Source: Treponema sp. (GTDB lineage: Bacteria > Spirochaetota > Spirochaetia > Treponematales > Treponemataceae). From it: a DNA stretch of 64,000 nt. The position numbers were made by a program, and so were the translations under genes. Shown here piece after piece: positions 25,991 to 34,770 of this stretch; the stretch's first letter is position 1; every line of letters starts with the position of its first letter. The stretch covers positions 62,001-126,000 of the forward strand of contig JAGAZO010000016.1 in the NCBI GenBank assembly GCA_017940005.1. Reading direction: 5' to 3'. The notes under the pieces are model-generated. The model was not told where the DNA came from, made no database searches, and saw nothing but the letters and a program-made list of their open reading frames with translations.

Positions 25991-26117
25991 ATATGTCGGT
26001 GGGCCGTTTTCGATAAGTTATGTACTAATAGTTGCACATGGGATATGAGAATATCTTAACGACGCGGTTCTGTATGTCCGTAAGAATGCTCATGCGGTTC
26101 CGCTGCGCACTGCAAGG

Positions 26118-26540
26118 AGATTATTTTATTGTCTGCTTGCGCGGACTGAGTGTCCAGAATTTCGCGTCCTCCGTGTCGGCGAGCCACAGTCCTAAAACCT
26201 CTTTCTTGCCCTCTCATTTGATTGCCAGAACTACATAAATGGCCTTGTTGACGTTCTTTCCGTCCTGTCTTGAGTTCACGCGCAGCGCGTCGAGGAAAAG
26301 TATCGGGGATGTTTTTTCGAGATGGCAGCTCTGCTATTCGCGGGTATCAGCCATGACAGACTCGGTTATGTTCGAGATAAGCTCCGCTGAGACTTCCATT
26401 ACTGTACACATTCTGAAGGTGGTGCTGGATATCGCGCGCGTCATGCCTTCACGGCGTAGCTGCTCGGAGACTTGTTCAAAATGCTTCAGCATTTTGCTGG
26501 ATTCGCCGACGCTCCCTATATACCGATTTAAGAGTATCAT
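26118..26540 (-). pseudogene. IS256-family transposase remnant
   Basis: On the minus strand this reads as part of an IS256/Mutator-type transposase: VSAELISNITESVMADTRE, then a stop codon, QSCHLEKTSPILFLDALRV, NVNKAIYVVLAI, K, a stop codon, EGKKEVLGLWLADTEDAKFW. Both stops (TAG and TGA) sit where the family has Trp, so each is a single G-to-A change of TGG. The piece covers the first catalytic Asp (FLDALR) only. Both ends of the gene are missing and no terminal inverted repeats were found. It is inactive. Confidence 0.8.
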
Positions 26541-26768
26541 ATTTGTTAGCCATTTACAGAGATTATTTTACAGGGCTGAATTTTGATGCGTAATGATGTA
26601 ATCGGAGTAAAGCATATCTACGGTGCTTATTCAAATGGTTGCTAAAGCCTTTTATGTATTTGAGAAAATGCGGATTAAAAAAACATTTTATTTTTCATTG
26701 TCCCGCCCCCGCAGCGAGCGCAACTTCCAGCAGAATTTTTTGCGCTCTTTAAAGGCGTTATCTGACAA
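26541..26768. other. Non-coding decayed spacer
   Basis: No gene is supported between the transposase remnant and the end of the chemotaxis receptor. It probably belongs to the same degenerating insertion zone. Confidence 0.5.
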
Positions 26769-28994
26769 CTATACTTTAAACTTATCTACTTCCATTGCTA
26801 GAATTTCAATACTCTCTTTATTTTTTTGCGTAATATCATTTACAACCTGCACCGCGTTGTTTATTTGCACAGCACCGCTTGCCATCTCATTCATTGCATC
26901 AGTAATGCGTCTCGTCATATTATCGAGGCTTTGCATTTCATTTGCAATTTGCTCGCCGCCTTTGAGCATTTCATCAGAACCTGCTTTTACTTCTGCTGTC
27001 ACGTTGTTTATTGTTTTGATTGCTGCAAGCACTTTTCTATTGCTGCTTTCCTGCTCACCAAGTGATTTTGTGAGACGCGTGCTTAAATCTTTTACCTGTT
27101 CGGCGAGCGTAAAAATTGCATTAAATTTTTCTTCGACAACTTTTGAAGAAGCGGAAAGAGATGCTATCTCTACGCTCAATGCGTTAAGCGTTGTCGTAAT
27201 CGTTTTTCCCTGACTGTCCGATTCTTCTGAAAGTTTTCTGATTTCATCTGCGACGACGGCAAAACCTTTGCCTGCATCTCCTGCGTGAGCTGCTTCAATT
27301 GCAGCATTCATAGCAAGCAGATTTGTCTGTTCGGCGATATGTTGAATGATGTTCGATGCTTCCATGAGCGAGTCTGATTCTTCTGCAATCTTTTGCGTTA
27401 CGCTGTTTGAATTAATGAGCGTATTTTTGCCGTCGTCAGTTGCATCGGCAAGGTTTTTAATAACGGTATCATTTTGAGAAAGGATTTCACCAATCGAAAC
27501 AATATTTGCGACCATCTCTTCGCTTAAATGGTTCGATTCATAGACGCTCGCCGCCTGATGCTCAATGCTCTTGTTCAGCTGCTTGATTGTGTGAATGATT
27601 TCTTCCATCGTGGCGGCAGTTTCTGTAACACTTGATGCCTGTGTCATCACCTGATGTTTTACGTCATCAATATTTGCACTGATTTTGTTTATCGAATCTG
27701 TTGTCTTTGTCATATTTGATGAAAGATTAGTACTCGTTTCGTTAAGTAGTTTTATGCTACTTTTAACGCCTCGCACAGAGTCCGCTATTTTCTTTATTGT
27801 TTTATTAAAAGCTTGCGCTATGTCTGCTACTTCATCATTGCCTTTTACAGAGATAGAAGCTGTCAAATCGCCGTCACCTTCTGCAATATTTCCTAATGCT
27901 CCTGATATTTTCTTGAGCGATTTACCCATGTGTAGCGATGTAAATGCTATTATTACCGCGATTAATAATATAGCGATAATGAACCTGACAAGAACAAAAA
28001 ACGCTATGCCTCTGCTCGTTTGCAATGCTTCTGCTTGTGAATCGAAAACAATAAAATTAAGCGTCATAAACTCGTTGGTGGAAAGCCGCGTGTCTATCAT
28101 ATAGTGCTGTTTATTGATAACGGCAGGAATGCGTGTTTTTTCTCCTGCAGTATAGTTTGCAAGTTCAGGTATGCCAAGTTCTTTTACATCTTTAAAAATA
28201 TTTTCGGGGTCCATAGTGTTAACTAACACAAAGCCTGATACATCAGTTAATACAAGATTTAATCCTGTTTGTTCTGCAACTCCAGTTACTAAATTGAGAA
28301 GCTCGGTTAAATCTCCTGCGCATGAAAGTACACCTTTTATTGAACCGTCTGGATTTTTTACTGTTGACACTACTGAATAATTTATTGTGTTGTATGTTGT
28401 CTTATGCGCATCAGTAAAGTTAACTTTTCCAGGATTATTCTTTCCCAGTTTATACCAGTCGCGCGTTCTCGGGTCGTATCCATTTTTTCTTGTTTGCAGA
28501 GGAAATTCTATAATGCCTGCGTTTGATTCTAGCGCAAAACCTGCATTTGCAAGGGCAGGAACATGCCCAATAACTTGCACAAAAAATTCGTAAATTGAAT
28601 TTTCGTATTCGCCGTTTTCCCATGGCCGCATTTCAGTTGCGCCGCTGGGAGAATTTTTATATAAATACGAAGTAATAGCCTGCGAAGAACTTTCGAGCAG
28701 AGGACTTTCTGCAATGTATTGAACAATATCTTTTACATTGGAAAAATATGTTTGTAATGTTGTATCGATAAGCGTTAATTGGTTTTGCACTTCTTTTTCA
28801 TAACGCTCTGCCATAGTAGCGTTGAAATGCCTGTTGATAGTAATCCCCAAAAAGATGAGCCATAAAATGGGCAATGGCAAAGAAAAGAATAATAAGCGCA
28901 CGGTGATTGGAAATCGCTTCTGTGTTTTGTGTGCGTTAGCTGTACCATTGCTGATAAAATTTTCACGATTAGACAATTTACTCTCTTTATTCAT
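26769..28994 (-). CDS. Methyl-accepting chemotaxis protein (dCache type)
   Basis: This 741-residue receptor has a first membrane helix at about 33-53, a periplasmic dCache-like sensor (about 60-320, with the [20 protein letters not shown] signature), a second helix at about 328-352, a HAMP domain and a long cytoplasmic coiled coil. The hairpin tip reads [20 protein letters not shown] then [18 protein letters not shown], which binds CheA/CheW. dCache sensors usually bind small organic ligands. AAGGAG lies 11 bases before the ATG. It stands alone beside a decayed insertion zone. Confidence 0.95.
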   Translation of the reverse strand: MNKESKLSNRENFISNGTANAHKTQKRFPITVRLLFFSLPLPILWLIFLGITINRHFNATMAERYEKEVQNQLTLIDTTLQTYFSNVKDIVQYIAESPLLESSSQAITSYLYKNSPSGATEMRPWENGEYENSIYEFFVQVIGHVPALANAGFALESNAGIIEFPLQTRKNGYDPRTRDWYKLGKNNPGKVNFTDAHKTTYNTINYSVVSTVKNPDGSIKGVLSCAGDLTELLNLVTGVAEQTGLNLVLTDVSGFVLVNTMDPENIFKDVKELGIPELANYTAGEKTRIPAVINKQHYMIDTRLSTNEFMTLNFIVFDSQAEALQTSRGIAFFVLVRFIIAILLIAVIIAFTSLHMGKSLKKISGALGNIAEGDGDLTASISVKGNDEVADIAQAFNKTIKKIADSVRGVKSSIKLLNETSTNLSSNMTKTTDSINKISANIDDVKHQVMTQASSVTETAATMEEIIHTIKQLNKSIEHQAASVYESNHLSEEMVANIVSIGEILSQNDTVIKNLADATDDGKNTLINSNSVTQKIAEESDSLMEASNIIQHIAEQTNLLAMNAAIEAAHAGDAGKGFAVVADEIRKLSEESDSQGKTITTTLNALSVEIASLSASSKVVEEKFNAIFTLAEQVKDLSTRLTKSLGEQESSNRKVLAAIKTINNVTAEVKAGSDEMLKGGEQIANEMQSLDNMTRRITDAMNEMASGAVQINNAVQVVNDITQKNKESIEILAMEVDKFKV

Positions 28995-29173
28995 ACTTTA
29001 CCAGTCTCCTTACTATAACGCAATATTCTATACAATATTTTATATATTGTCTACCATCTTATTTGAATAAATATACATATTTTTAAATCTTTATACATAT
29101 TGCAAAAGCTCATCATGTTGTGTATGCGTACCTATATCCCTATAAAATTTACAATCGATTTGTGATTATAACA

Positions 29174-29202
29174 TTGACGAGCGGTCGCTGTTTCTGTATA
29201 AT
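29174..29202 (+). promoter_or_regulatory. Promoter of the rpsP-trmD-rplS operon
   Basis: TTGACG (29174-29179), 17 bases, TATAAT (29197-29202). It gives a leader of about 70 bases ending in the rpsP Shine-Dalgarno GGAGGAATGA. Confidence 0.75.
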
Positions 29203-29277
29203 AGCATTTTGCACGCTCATAGTGGCGTATCATTTTAGAACTTGTCCCCATTCGGCTTGAGTTCTTTGGAGGAATGA

Positions 29278-29538
29278 ATGGTAAAAATCAGACTTAAACG
29301 GCTTGGCGCGAAAAAACGTCCGTACTATCGCGTTGTCGTTATGGATGCGCGTTGTCCGCGCGATGGCAAAGCTATCGAGGAAATCGGTACCTATCACCCA
29401 GTAGAAGCAGAAGACAAGCAAGTCAACGTTGACATTGCGCGCGCAAAATACTGGATGGGCGTTGGCGCGCAGCCGACACCAACAGTAAAGCAGCTCATCA
29501 ATAGGCAGATTGCAAAAACAGGCAATGTATCGGAGTAA
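29278..29538 (+). CDS. rpsP: 30S ribosomal protein S16
   Basis: This 86-residue S16 protein ([27 protein letters not shown]) is first in the conserved order rpsP-khpA-rimM-trmD-rplS. GGAGG lies five bases before the ATG. Confidence 0.96.
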   Translation: MVKIRLKRLGAKKRPYYRVVVMDARCPRDGKAIEEIGTYHPVEAEDKQVNVDIARAKYWMGVGAQPTPTVKQLINRQIAKTGNVSE

Positions 29539-29548
29539 TTACGTTCCT

Positions 29549-29782
29549 ATGGAAAAAGATTTAATCGAATACATTGCAAAATCGCTTGTTGATGATCCTG
29601 CGTCTGTTTCTGTAACTGAAGCAGAGGGCGAAAAGGGACCTGTGCTGCAGCTTAAAGTTGCAGAGAACGACATAGGCAAAGTGATTGGCAAGTACGGACG
29701 CATTGCAAAAGCTATGCGCACAGTGCTCAGCGCTTCAAGTTCGAGAGACGGTAAGCGGTACAGTCTTGATATTCTTGATTGA
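29549..29782 (+). CDS. khpA: KH-domain RNA-binding protein KhpA
   Basis: This 77-residue single KH domain has the GxxG loop in GKVIGKYGRIAKAMRT. KhpA binds RNA, often with KhpB, and affects cell division and small-RNA regulation in other bacteria. The GGAG at the end of rpsP lies 13 bases before the ATG, and the ATG follows the rpsP stop by 10 bases, so coupling is likely. Confidence 0.9.
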   Translation: MEKDLIEYIAKSLVDDPASVSVTEAEGEKGPVLQLKVAENDIGKVIGKYGRIAKAMRTVLSASSSRDGKRYSLDILD

Positions 29783-29805
29783 GCTGACGTTGATTGTGTT
29801 TGTAC

Positions 29806-30387
29806 ATGGCAAAAACATTCATTGCAGGGTTTATCCGTGCTCCACATGGAGTTGCGGGTGAATGCAAAGTAGAGAGCGCTTCGGGAGCGTACGAGCATAT
29901 CGCATTGCTCACAGAAGTTGCTTTACGACACGGAGATAAAACTGAAACGCACACTGTTGAATCAGTGCACAGCGGCGGTAACTGCGTGTTTATGAAGTTT
30001 GCGGGAATCGATTCTCCTGAAGAAGTGCGCAAGTACAACGGATGGGAAATCGTTGTGCCGCGCGAGTACGCTTACCAACCAAAAAATGGTGAGTGGTACA
30101 TTGACGATTTGATAAACTGCTCCCTCGTTTATGAGGGAAAAGACAGATTGTCGGGCGAAGTTTCTATCAAAACGATAGGAACGATTACAGACGTATTGGA
30201 AGGCGGAGCGGCGTACTTGCTTGAAGTGCGCATCTCTGAGGAATGCAGCGTTCTTGCGGACAATATCAAGTACACTGCATCGGGAAAAATCAGAACAGTA
30301 TATGTTCCTTTTTCCGATGCGCATATTGGCAAAGTGGATATTGAAAACAAGGCGGTGCTTCTTATGCACCTCTGGATTCTGGAGTAA
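29806..30387 (+). CDS. rimM: Ribosome maturation factor RimM
   Basis: This 193-residue protein supports 16S rRNA processing and 30S head assembly by binding S19. The N-terminal domain has IAGFIRAPHGVAGECKVES. The C-terminal PRC-barrel has EWYIDDLINC and later VPFSDAHIGKVDIENK. An earlier TTG is in frame four codons upstream; the ATG is preferred. It is an operon member between khpA and trmD. Confidence 0.93.
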   Translation: MAKTFIAGFIRAPHGVAGECKVESASGAYEHIALLTEVALRHGDKTETHTVESVHSGGNCVFMKFAGIDSPEEVRKYNGWEIVVPREYAYQPKNGEWYIDDLINCSLVYEGKDRLSGEVSIKTIGTITDVLEGGAAYLLEVRISEECSVLADNIKYTASGKIRTVYVPFSDAHIGKVDIENKAVLLMHLWILE

Positions 30388-30390
30388 TCC

Positions 30391-31146
30391 ATGCAATTTA
30401 CCGTGCTGACCTTGTTCCCTGAGATTCTTCGCGCGTATTTTGACACGTCGATTATGGCGAAGGCTATTAAAAAGGGAATTATATCCTGCGTTCTGGTAAA
30501 CATACGTGATTTTGCCCATGATAAACATCATACGTGCGACGACAGTCCGTACGGCGGCGGTGCGGGGCAGCTTATGATGGCCGAACCGCTCGGCGAAGCG
30601 CTTGAGAGTGTGAATGCGCGCAAAAAACGTGTGTTGCATGTGACGCCGAGCGGCAAACCGTTTACACAAAAAACGGCGCGCGAGCTGAGCGAAGAGGACG
30701 AGCTTGTCATTATATGCGGAAGATACGAAGGTATTGACCAGCGTATAATAGACATGTACGTCGACGATGAGATTTCCATAGGCGATTACGTGCTGTCGAG
30801 CGGCGAAGTAGCTGCCGAGGTTGTTATCGACGCAGTCTATCGGCTTATCGACGGGGTGATTTCTGTTGAGTCGCTCGAAGAAGAGAGCTATTCTGACGGA
30901 TTGCTTGAGTATCCGCAGTTTACGCGGCCGCATGTTTATAAAGGCATTGCGGTACCTGATGTATTGCTGTCGGGCAATCATGAAGAAATCAGGAAGTGGC
31001 GATTGCAAAAGCGTCTTGCAAAGACTATTGCAAATCGTCCCGATATGATAGCTGCTGCGCGGAATGCGGGCGTGCTTTCGACTGAAGCAGAAAAAATGAT
31101 TGAGGAAATAACAGGGCAGGTTTTGTTGAAGCGCCAAAAGAAATAG
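30391..31146 (+). CDS. trmD: tRNA (guanine-37-N1)-methyltransferase TrmD
   Basis: This 251-residue SPOUT-family enzyme makes m1G37 in tRNAs reading CNN/GNN codons and prevents +1 frameshifting. The trefoil-knot motifs are present: [36 protein letters not shown] and [10 protein letters not shown]. It starts three bases after the rimM stop and is probably coupled. Confidence 0.96.
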   Translation: MQFTVLTLFPEILRAYFDTSIMAKAIKKGIISCVLVNIRDFAHDKHHTCDDSPYGGGAGQLMMAEPLGEALESVNARKKRVLHVTPSGKPFTQKTARELSEEDELVIICGRYEGIDQRIIDMYVDDEISIGDYVLSSGEVAAEVVIDAVYRLIDGVISVESLEEESYSDGLLEYPQFTRPHVYKGIAVPDVLLSGNHEEIRKWRLQKRLAKTIANRPDMIAAARNAGVLSTEAEKMIEEITGQVLLKRQKK

Positions 31147-31180
31147 CGTGCAAAAACTGTATAAAAAACTGGAGACTAAA

Positions 31181-31639
31181 ATGGACATTATTAAAACTAT
31201 CGAAGAACAGCAAAAACGCGAAAGTGCATTAGGATTCAATATTGGCGATACGGTAAAAGTATATTTCAAAATTGTTGAAGGAAAAAATGAGCGCGTTCAG
31301 GTGTACGAGGGCATAGTAATTGCAAAAAATCACGGCAGCACGCGCGAAACTTTTACTGTGCGCAAAGAGTCTTATGGCATTGGCGTGGAGCGTATTTTTC
31401 CAATACATTCTCCGCGCATTATAAAAGTAGAGATTGCTCGTCCTGGAAAAGTGCGGCGCGCAAAGTTGTATTATCTGCGCAATGCTGTTGGAAAAGCAAA
31501 ACGTGTTAAGACGCGCGTAGGTGGCTCTGTGTCTGCTGAAATAGCGGCGCGCAATGCACGCGTCAACGAAATTGTGGCAGCACAAGAAGCAAAGGCTAAA
31601 GAAGCCCCAAAAGGCGACGGTGCAGCTGCAGAAAAATAG
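31181..31639 (+). CDS. rplS: 50S ribosomal protein L19
   Basis: This 152-residue L19 protein ([39 protein letters not shown]) has a C-terminal Ala/Lys/Glu-rich extension of about 35 residues beyond the usual 115-120. GGAGAC lies just before the ATG; an earlier start in the same frame has no Shine-Dalgarno. It ends the classic part of the operon. Confidence 0.95.
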   Translation: MDIIKTIEEQQKRESALGFNIGDTVKVYFKIVEGKNERVQVYEGIVIAKNHGSTRETFTVRKESYGIGVERIFPIHSPRIIKVEIARPGKVRRAKLYYLRNAVGKAKRVKTRVGGSVSAEIAARNARVNEIVAAQEAKAKEAPKGDGAAAEK

Positions 31640-31651
31640 TTTCTCTATTGC

Positions 31652-32896
31652 ATGAATGCAACTCGCGGCGTATATGTACCGGCAGCACCTCTTTCCAATG
31701 GAGCAAACGCGTCATTTTTACGGGAAGGGGCTTCTGTACATGTGCGAGTTATTTCACAGACAGGAGCGCAGTCATATGTCGTCTCGTTTGCGGGGCAGCG
31801 GTTTGCTGTTGCATCTAAGCTGCCACTTGCAAGCGGCACTACTTTCACAGCGACTGTTTCTTTTCAAAATGGTAAAATAGCGCTCACGCCTGAAAAGGGC
31901 GGTTTATTGCTTTCAGATGCGCCGCTTGTGCAAACGTTGTCCACTGAATTGCGCGCTGACGGTAATATTGCCAATCCGCAACTGTCCGCATATTTTACTG
32001 CGCTTGGTCTTGTGCCAGATTTTATCACACTTGCACTGTTTAATGGAATAAAAGAGCTTGGCATAAAATTTGATGCGCGTATTTTTGCAGAAGCGCGACG
32101 AATTGCCATGCGTTTTCCAGGTCGCGAAAAAGAAGCGGGCGAAACAGCACTTGTCGTTTTGCAAAAAGGTCTCTGTGTCAGCGAGGAAGCTGTGGCTGCA
32201 CTCATTGACGATGAACAGCGTGATGCGTGCGGCTCACAGCGTGACGATGCATACGACAGACATGCACAGCGAAAAGACAAAAACGCATACGGCAATTCAC
32301 AAGACGGCGGCACGCGTGATGATAGTGTGCAAGATGACACCATTCAAAATGACAGTGAATGTGTGGACACAGGCAGCAACAAAACTGCTGTGCTGCTTGA
32401 TGAAATCATGCGGGAAGTGCAGCATTTTTTACAGTCAAACAATGCGTCAGACGGCATGCTGGCTGCTTGTGAAAGGGCGCCGGGCTTCCTTACACTTTTT
32501 AATCATGCTCATGCAGCAAGTGGGCATGATTTTGCTGTACGTGTGATTCAAATTCCATTCGTCATTTCGCTGTCAGGCGGTGAAAAGCAGGGACATGGCG
32601 TATTGCGCTGTTTTCTTGAAAAAAAGCAACATACAGCACAAAAATTTGCAATAAAAGTTGATTTTAGCGACAAAAAATACTGTTTTGTGATATACGTACG
32701 CGAGGAAACTTGCACTGTCCGATATGCTGTTGACCATTCAGGCAGTACCGCTTTTGGCAGTACGCACAGACTTGCCGACATGATGCAAAAATCATTGGGT
32801 GGCAAAAAAGTAGACGTCATTTGCGACGATTTTTCTGCGCTTTCAGGTTTCTGCTTTGAGCACGAGGCTGTTTCTATTGTGCAGGGGAGTGTTTAA
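31652..32896 (+). CDS. FliK/YlqG-like protein, putative
   Basis: This 414-residue protein has no signal peptide. The N-terminus (about 25-80, VHVRVISQTGAQSYVVSFAG, then LPLASGTTFTATV) is a small beta barrel as seen in FliK-like proteins. The C-terminus (about 320-410) has the alternating beta/helix pattern of hook-length-control C-terminal domains. Between them lies an Asp/Gln/Asn-rich low-complexity stretch (about 190-250). It starts 12 bases after rplS and precedes an FlhB C-terminal homologue. In Bacillus the ylqG-ylqH pair after rplS has the same order. The assignment is by context and pattern only. Confidence 0.6.
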   Translation: MNATRGVYVPAAPLSNGANASFLREGASVHVRVISQTGAQSYVVSFAGQRFAVASKLPLASGTTFTATVSFQNGKIALTPEKGGLLLSDAPLVQTLSTELRADGNIANPQLSAYFTALGLVPDFITLALFNGIKELGIKFDARIFAEARRIAMRFPGREKEAGETALVVLQKGLCVSEEAVAALIDDEQRDACGSQRDDAYDRHAQRKDKNAYGNSQDGGTRDDSVQDDTIQNDSECVDTGSNKTAVLLDEIMREVQHFLQSNNASDGMLAACERAPGFLTLFNHAHAASGHDFAVRVIQIPFVISLSGGEKQGHGVLRCFLEKKQHTAQKFAIKVDFSDKKYCFVIYVREETCTVRYAVDHSGSTAFGSTHRLADMMQKSLGGKKVDVICDDFSALSGFCFEHEAVSIVQGSV

Positions 32897-33047
32897 AATA
32901 CACGTTGAAATGGCGTGCCGTTTTTAACATGCAGTTTGTGTTGCAAACTTGCTTATTTACGTGTGCGCAGTTGCACTTCGTGCAGTTGCGCATATTGCGC
33001 GCACTCACAAGTTGACACTTGCTCGCTTGTGCAATTTTAAGGAATGT

Positions 33048-33299
33048 ATGAATAAAAAAGCTGTAGCGTTGAAATATCCTGACGGAGCGCCTGCTCCATT
33101 TATCGTTGCATCCGCACAAGGCAAACTTTCTGAACAGTTGGTAAAAATAGCAAAAGACCACGCTGTGCCGATAGTTGCAAACGACATGCTTACAGATGTG
33201 CTCTCGCTACAGGAAATCGGCTCATATGTGCCTGACAGCACTTGGGAAGTGCTTGCAGGAATATTTGCGTTTATTTATAATGAGGAAGATAAAAAGTAG
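33048..33299 (+). CDS. Stand-alone FlhB C-terminal (type III export switch) homologue
   Basis: This 83-residue protein matches the cytoplasmic FlhB/YscU domain after the NPTH cleavage site: KAVALKYPDGAPAPFIVASA, then the LSEQLVKIAKDHAVPIVAND helix-strand and IGSYVPDSTWEVLAGIFAFI. It has no membrane part and no NPTH, so it corresponds to the released half only. Such FhlB proteins can partly replace the FlhB C-terminus in export. AAGGA lies before the ATG, and the 151-base gap upstream shows no other gene. Confidence 0.88.
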   Translation: MNKKAVALKYPDGAPAPFIVASAQGKLSEQLVKIAKDHAVPIVANDMLTDVLSLQEIGSYVPDSTWEVLAGIFAFIYNEEDKK

Positions 33300-33312
33300 T
33301 ATGGAGAAAAAA

Positions 33313-33576
33313 ATGACAGCATTTGAAAAAATTGACGGCTCGAGTATTAAAGCGGGGATGCGTTTTTCAGCGCCGATATTTTTTGCTGACGGAAAAAATA
33401 TGTTTCTTGCGGAAGGAAAAGCAGCACGGCAGTATCATGTAGATGCTGTCAAGCGTTGGAACATCCCGTTTTTGCTTACGTGTGGACGCTTGCTCAGCGA
33501 AAATGAACCGCTAGATAACAATGACATTTCAGAACTTGAAGAAGTGGACGAACTGGAGCCTGTCGATGAGCTGTGA
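33313..33576 (+). CDS. Small protein resembling the N-terminal domain of HD-GYP proteins
   Basis: This 87-residue protein contains GSSIKAGMRFSAPIFFADGK, then FLAEGKAARQYHVDAVKRWN. That pattern, 'goes-with GM-x-L-x-x-x-(I/V)-x-x-x-D-G-x-x-L' followed by a helix ending KRW, is seen before HD-GYP cyclic-di-GMP phosphodiesterase domains. No catalytic HD domain follows. It ends in an acidic Glu/Asp/Leu tail. GGAG lies six bases before the ATG; an ATG four codons earlier overlaps that element. The function is unknown. Confidence 0.7.
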   Translation: MTAFEKIDGSSIKAGMRFSAPIFFADGKNMFLAEGKAARQYHVDAVKRWNIPFLLTCGRLLSENEPLDNNDISELEEVDELEPVDEL

Positions 33577-33941
33577 GTGATTCAAGAAAGAGAACAGGAG
33601 CTGACGGCGAGAAACGTGCTGCACAGTATTTGAAAAATTGTGGATTTTCAATTATAGCACGAAACTGGCGTATAAAATCAGGAGAAATAGATATAATAGC
33701 GCATCGTAACGATACGCTTGTTTTTTTTGAGGTGAAGACGCTTCCACATGGAAATGCGGACACGCTTGCGCATGTGCTTGATGCTCGAAAGCAAAAAAGA
33801 ATTGTAGAAATTTCTAAACGTTTTATTGCAATCAATCGACAATATAGTAAGAGCTATATTCGCTACGATGTGATTGTGGTTGATATGCCTGGCATGCCGG
33901 AGATATATCATATCGAAGACGCTTTTTCGGAGCTTTTATGA
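33573..33941 (+). CDS. yraN: YraN/UPF0102 family nuclease-fold protein
   Basis: This 122-residue protein has the restriction-endonuclease-like fold of UPF0102: TGADGEKRAAQYLKNCGF, NWRIKSGEIDIIAHRND and FFEVKT (the D-x(n)-ExK core). It is widespread, with reported links to DNA processing, but its role is not settled. It starts at a GTG overlapping the preceding stop and is coupled downstream by an ATGA. Confidence 0.9.
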   Translation: MSDSRKRTGADGEKRAAQYLKNCGFSIIARNWRIKSGEIDIIAHRNDTLVFFEVKTLPHGNADTLAHVLDARKQKRIVEISKRFIAINRQYSKSYIRYDVIVVDMPGMPEIYHIEDAFSELL

Positions 33942-34135
33942 TTTCTAGTGCAAGAACAGCAACGCTTGTTCTCGAAAAACGACGGGAAGACAATATACCG
34001 ATTCGACTCCTTGAATTGAGGAAAAAAATTCAAGATGCAGAATATATTGACACTGCTGTGCAACGTATTGCGCAAGTGATCAGCAAGCGGATTATTGAAG
34101 CTCCTGAAGATGATTTGATTTTTGGCGAACTGTGA
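33938..34135 (+). CDS. Small protein, possibly FlgM-like
   Basis: This 65-residue protein overlaps yraN by four bases, with GGAG seven bases before its start. The C-terminal half (RLLELRKKIQDAEYIDTAVQ, then RIAQVISKRI) has the pattern of the FlgM sigma28-binding helices (LR-x-x-I-x-x-x-x-Y-x-I/V-D-x-x-x-I-A). The N-terminus is short. FlgM would hold FliA inactive until hook completion. The match is visual only. Confidence 0.5.
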   Translation: MISSARTATLVLEKRREDNIPIRLLELRKKIQDAEYIDTAVQRIAQVISKRIIEAPEDDLIFGEL

Positions 34136-34160
34136 CAAATAATGCTTTTTGTGCTATAAT
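34132..34160 (+). promoter_or_regulatory. Near-consensus leaderless-type promoter
   Basis: GTGACA (34132-34137), 17 bases, TATAAT (34155-34160) with an upstream TGC, then six bases to the ATG at 34167. It overlaps the stop codon of the FlgM-like gene. Confidence 0.75.
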
Positions 34161-34166
34161 GGCAAC

Positions 34167-34661
34167 ATGGGAAAAAATAGCAGACGAGGAAGAAACAGGC
34201 ACGATTGGAAAAATCAAAATGCACCGGTAGATAGACCAAGAAGCAGGCAAGCAAGCAGCAAAGATGCAAAAATCAAAGAAGCTGTTTTTCAACGCCGTCT
34301 CCGTGAAAATATTTTAGAGCAACAAAAACGAGATGAGGCTATCCGTGCACTGAAAACGCGAGAGGTGTTCTGTCCGATATGTGGCAGGCGTATCGAGGAC
34401 ATGTCGAGCGCTATGGCAGATAAAACGACCGGCAATCCGTCTCATTTTGAGTGCATTCTGGAAAAAGTTAATAAGTCGGAGTCTCTGGGAACAAACGAAA
34501 AAATTGCGTATATCGGGCAGGGACGATTTGCCGTGCTTCATTATGAAAATCCTCATGATGTGCGGACATTTAAAATTGTCAAGACGATTGAATGGGAGCC
34601 TCGTGATTCAGAGCAAGCATGGCGTACGGAGATGAGCGGGCTGTATTCTCAAGTGCTGTAA
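34167..34661 (+). CDS. Conserved zinc-finger-like protein of unknown function
   Basis: This 164-residue soluble protein has a very basic N-terminal 60 residues (KNSRRGRNRHDWKNQ, then a Lys/Arg/Gln-rich helix) and a possible zinc site: CPICGRRIEDM with a later HFEC. A short beta domain follows (IAYIGQGRFAVLHYE, FKIVKTIEWEPRD). The basic N-terminus suggests nucleic acid or ribosome binding. The strong promoter ends six bases before the ATG and there is no Shine-Dalgarno, so the mRNA is probably leaderless. I do not recognise a named family. Confidence 0.75.
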   Translation: MGKNSRRGRNRHDWKNQNAPVDRPRSRQASSKDAKIKEAVFQRRLRENILEQQKRDEAIRALKTREVFCPICGRRIEDMSSAMADKTTGNPSHFECILEKVNKSESLGTNEKIAYIGQGRFAVLHYENPHDVRTFKIVKTIEWEPRDSEQAWRTEMSGLYSQVL

Positions 34662-34734
34662 CAGGAAAACGGGATGCGCGCTGTTCGTGCAGCATAACCG
34701 TTTGTTTGAGAACGCGCGCGCTGTTTGCGTGCTC

Positions 34735-34764
34735 TTGCCTTATGCGTCATTTACGCGGTATATT
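34735..34764 (+). promoter_or_regulatory. Leaderless-type promoter of lon
   Basis: TTGCCT (34735-34740), 18 bases, TATATT (34759-34764), then six bases to the ATG at 34771. No Shine-Dalgarno is present. Confidence 0.55.
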
Positions 34765-34770
34765 TGACAT

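Noticed and set aside
29962-31269. Long open frame of 435 codons on the minus strand across rimM, trmD and rplS
   Set aside because: It lies antisense to three conserved genes and its product is rich in Arg, His, Phe and Cys with no recognisable motif; it is a shadow of the real reading frames.
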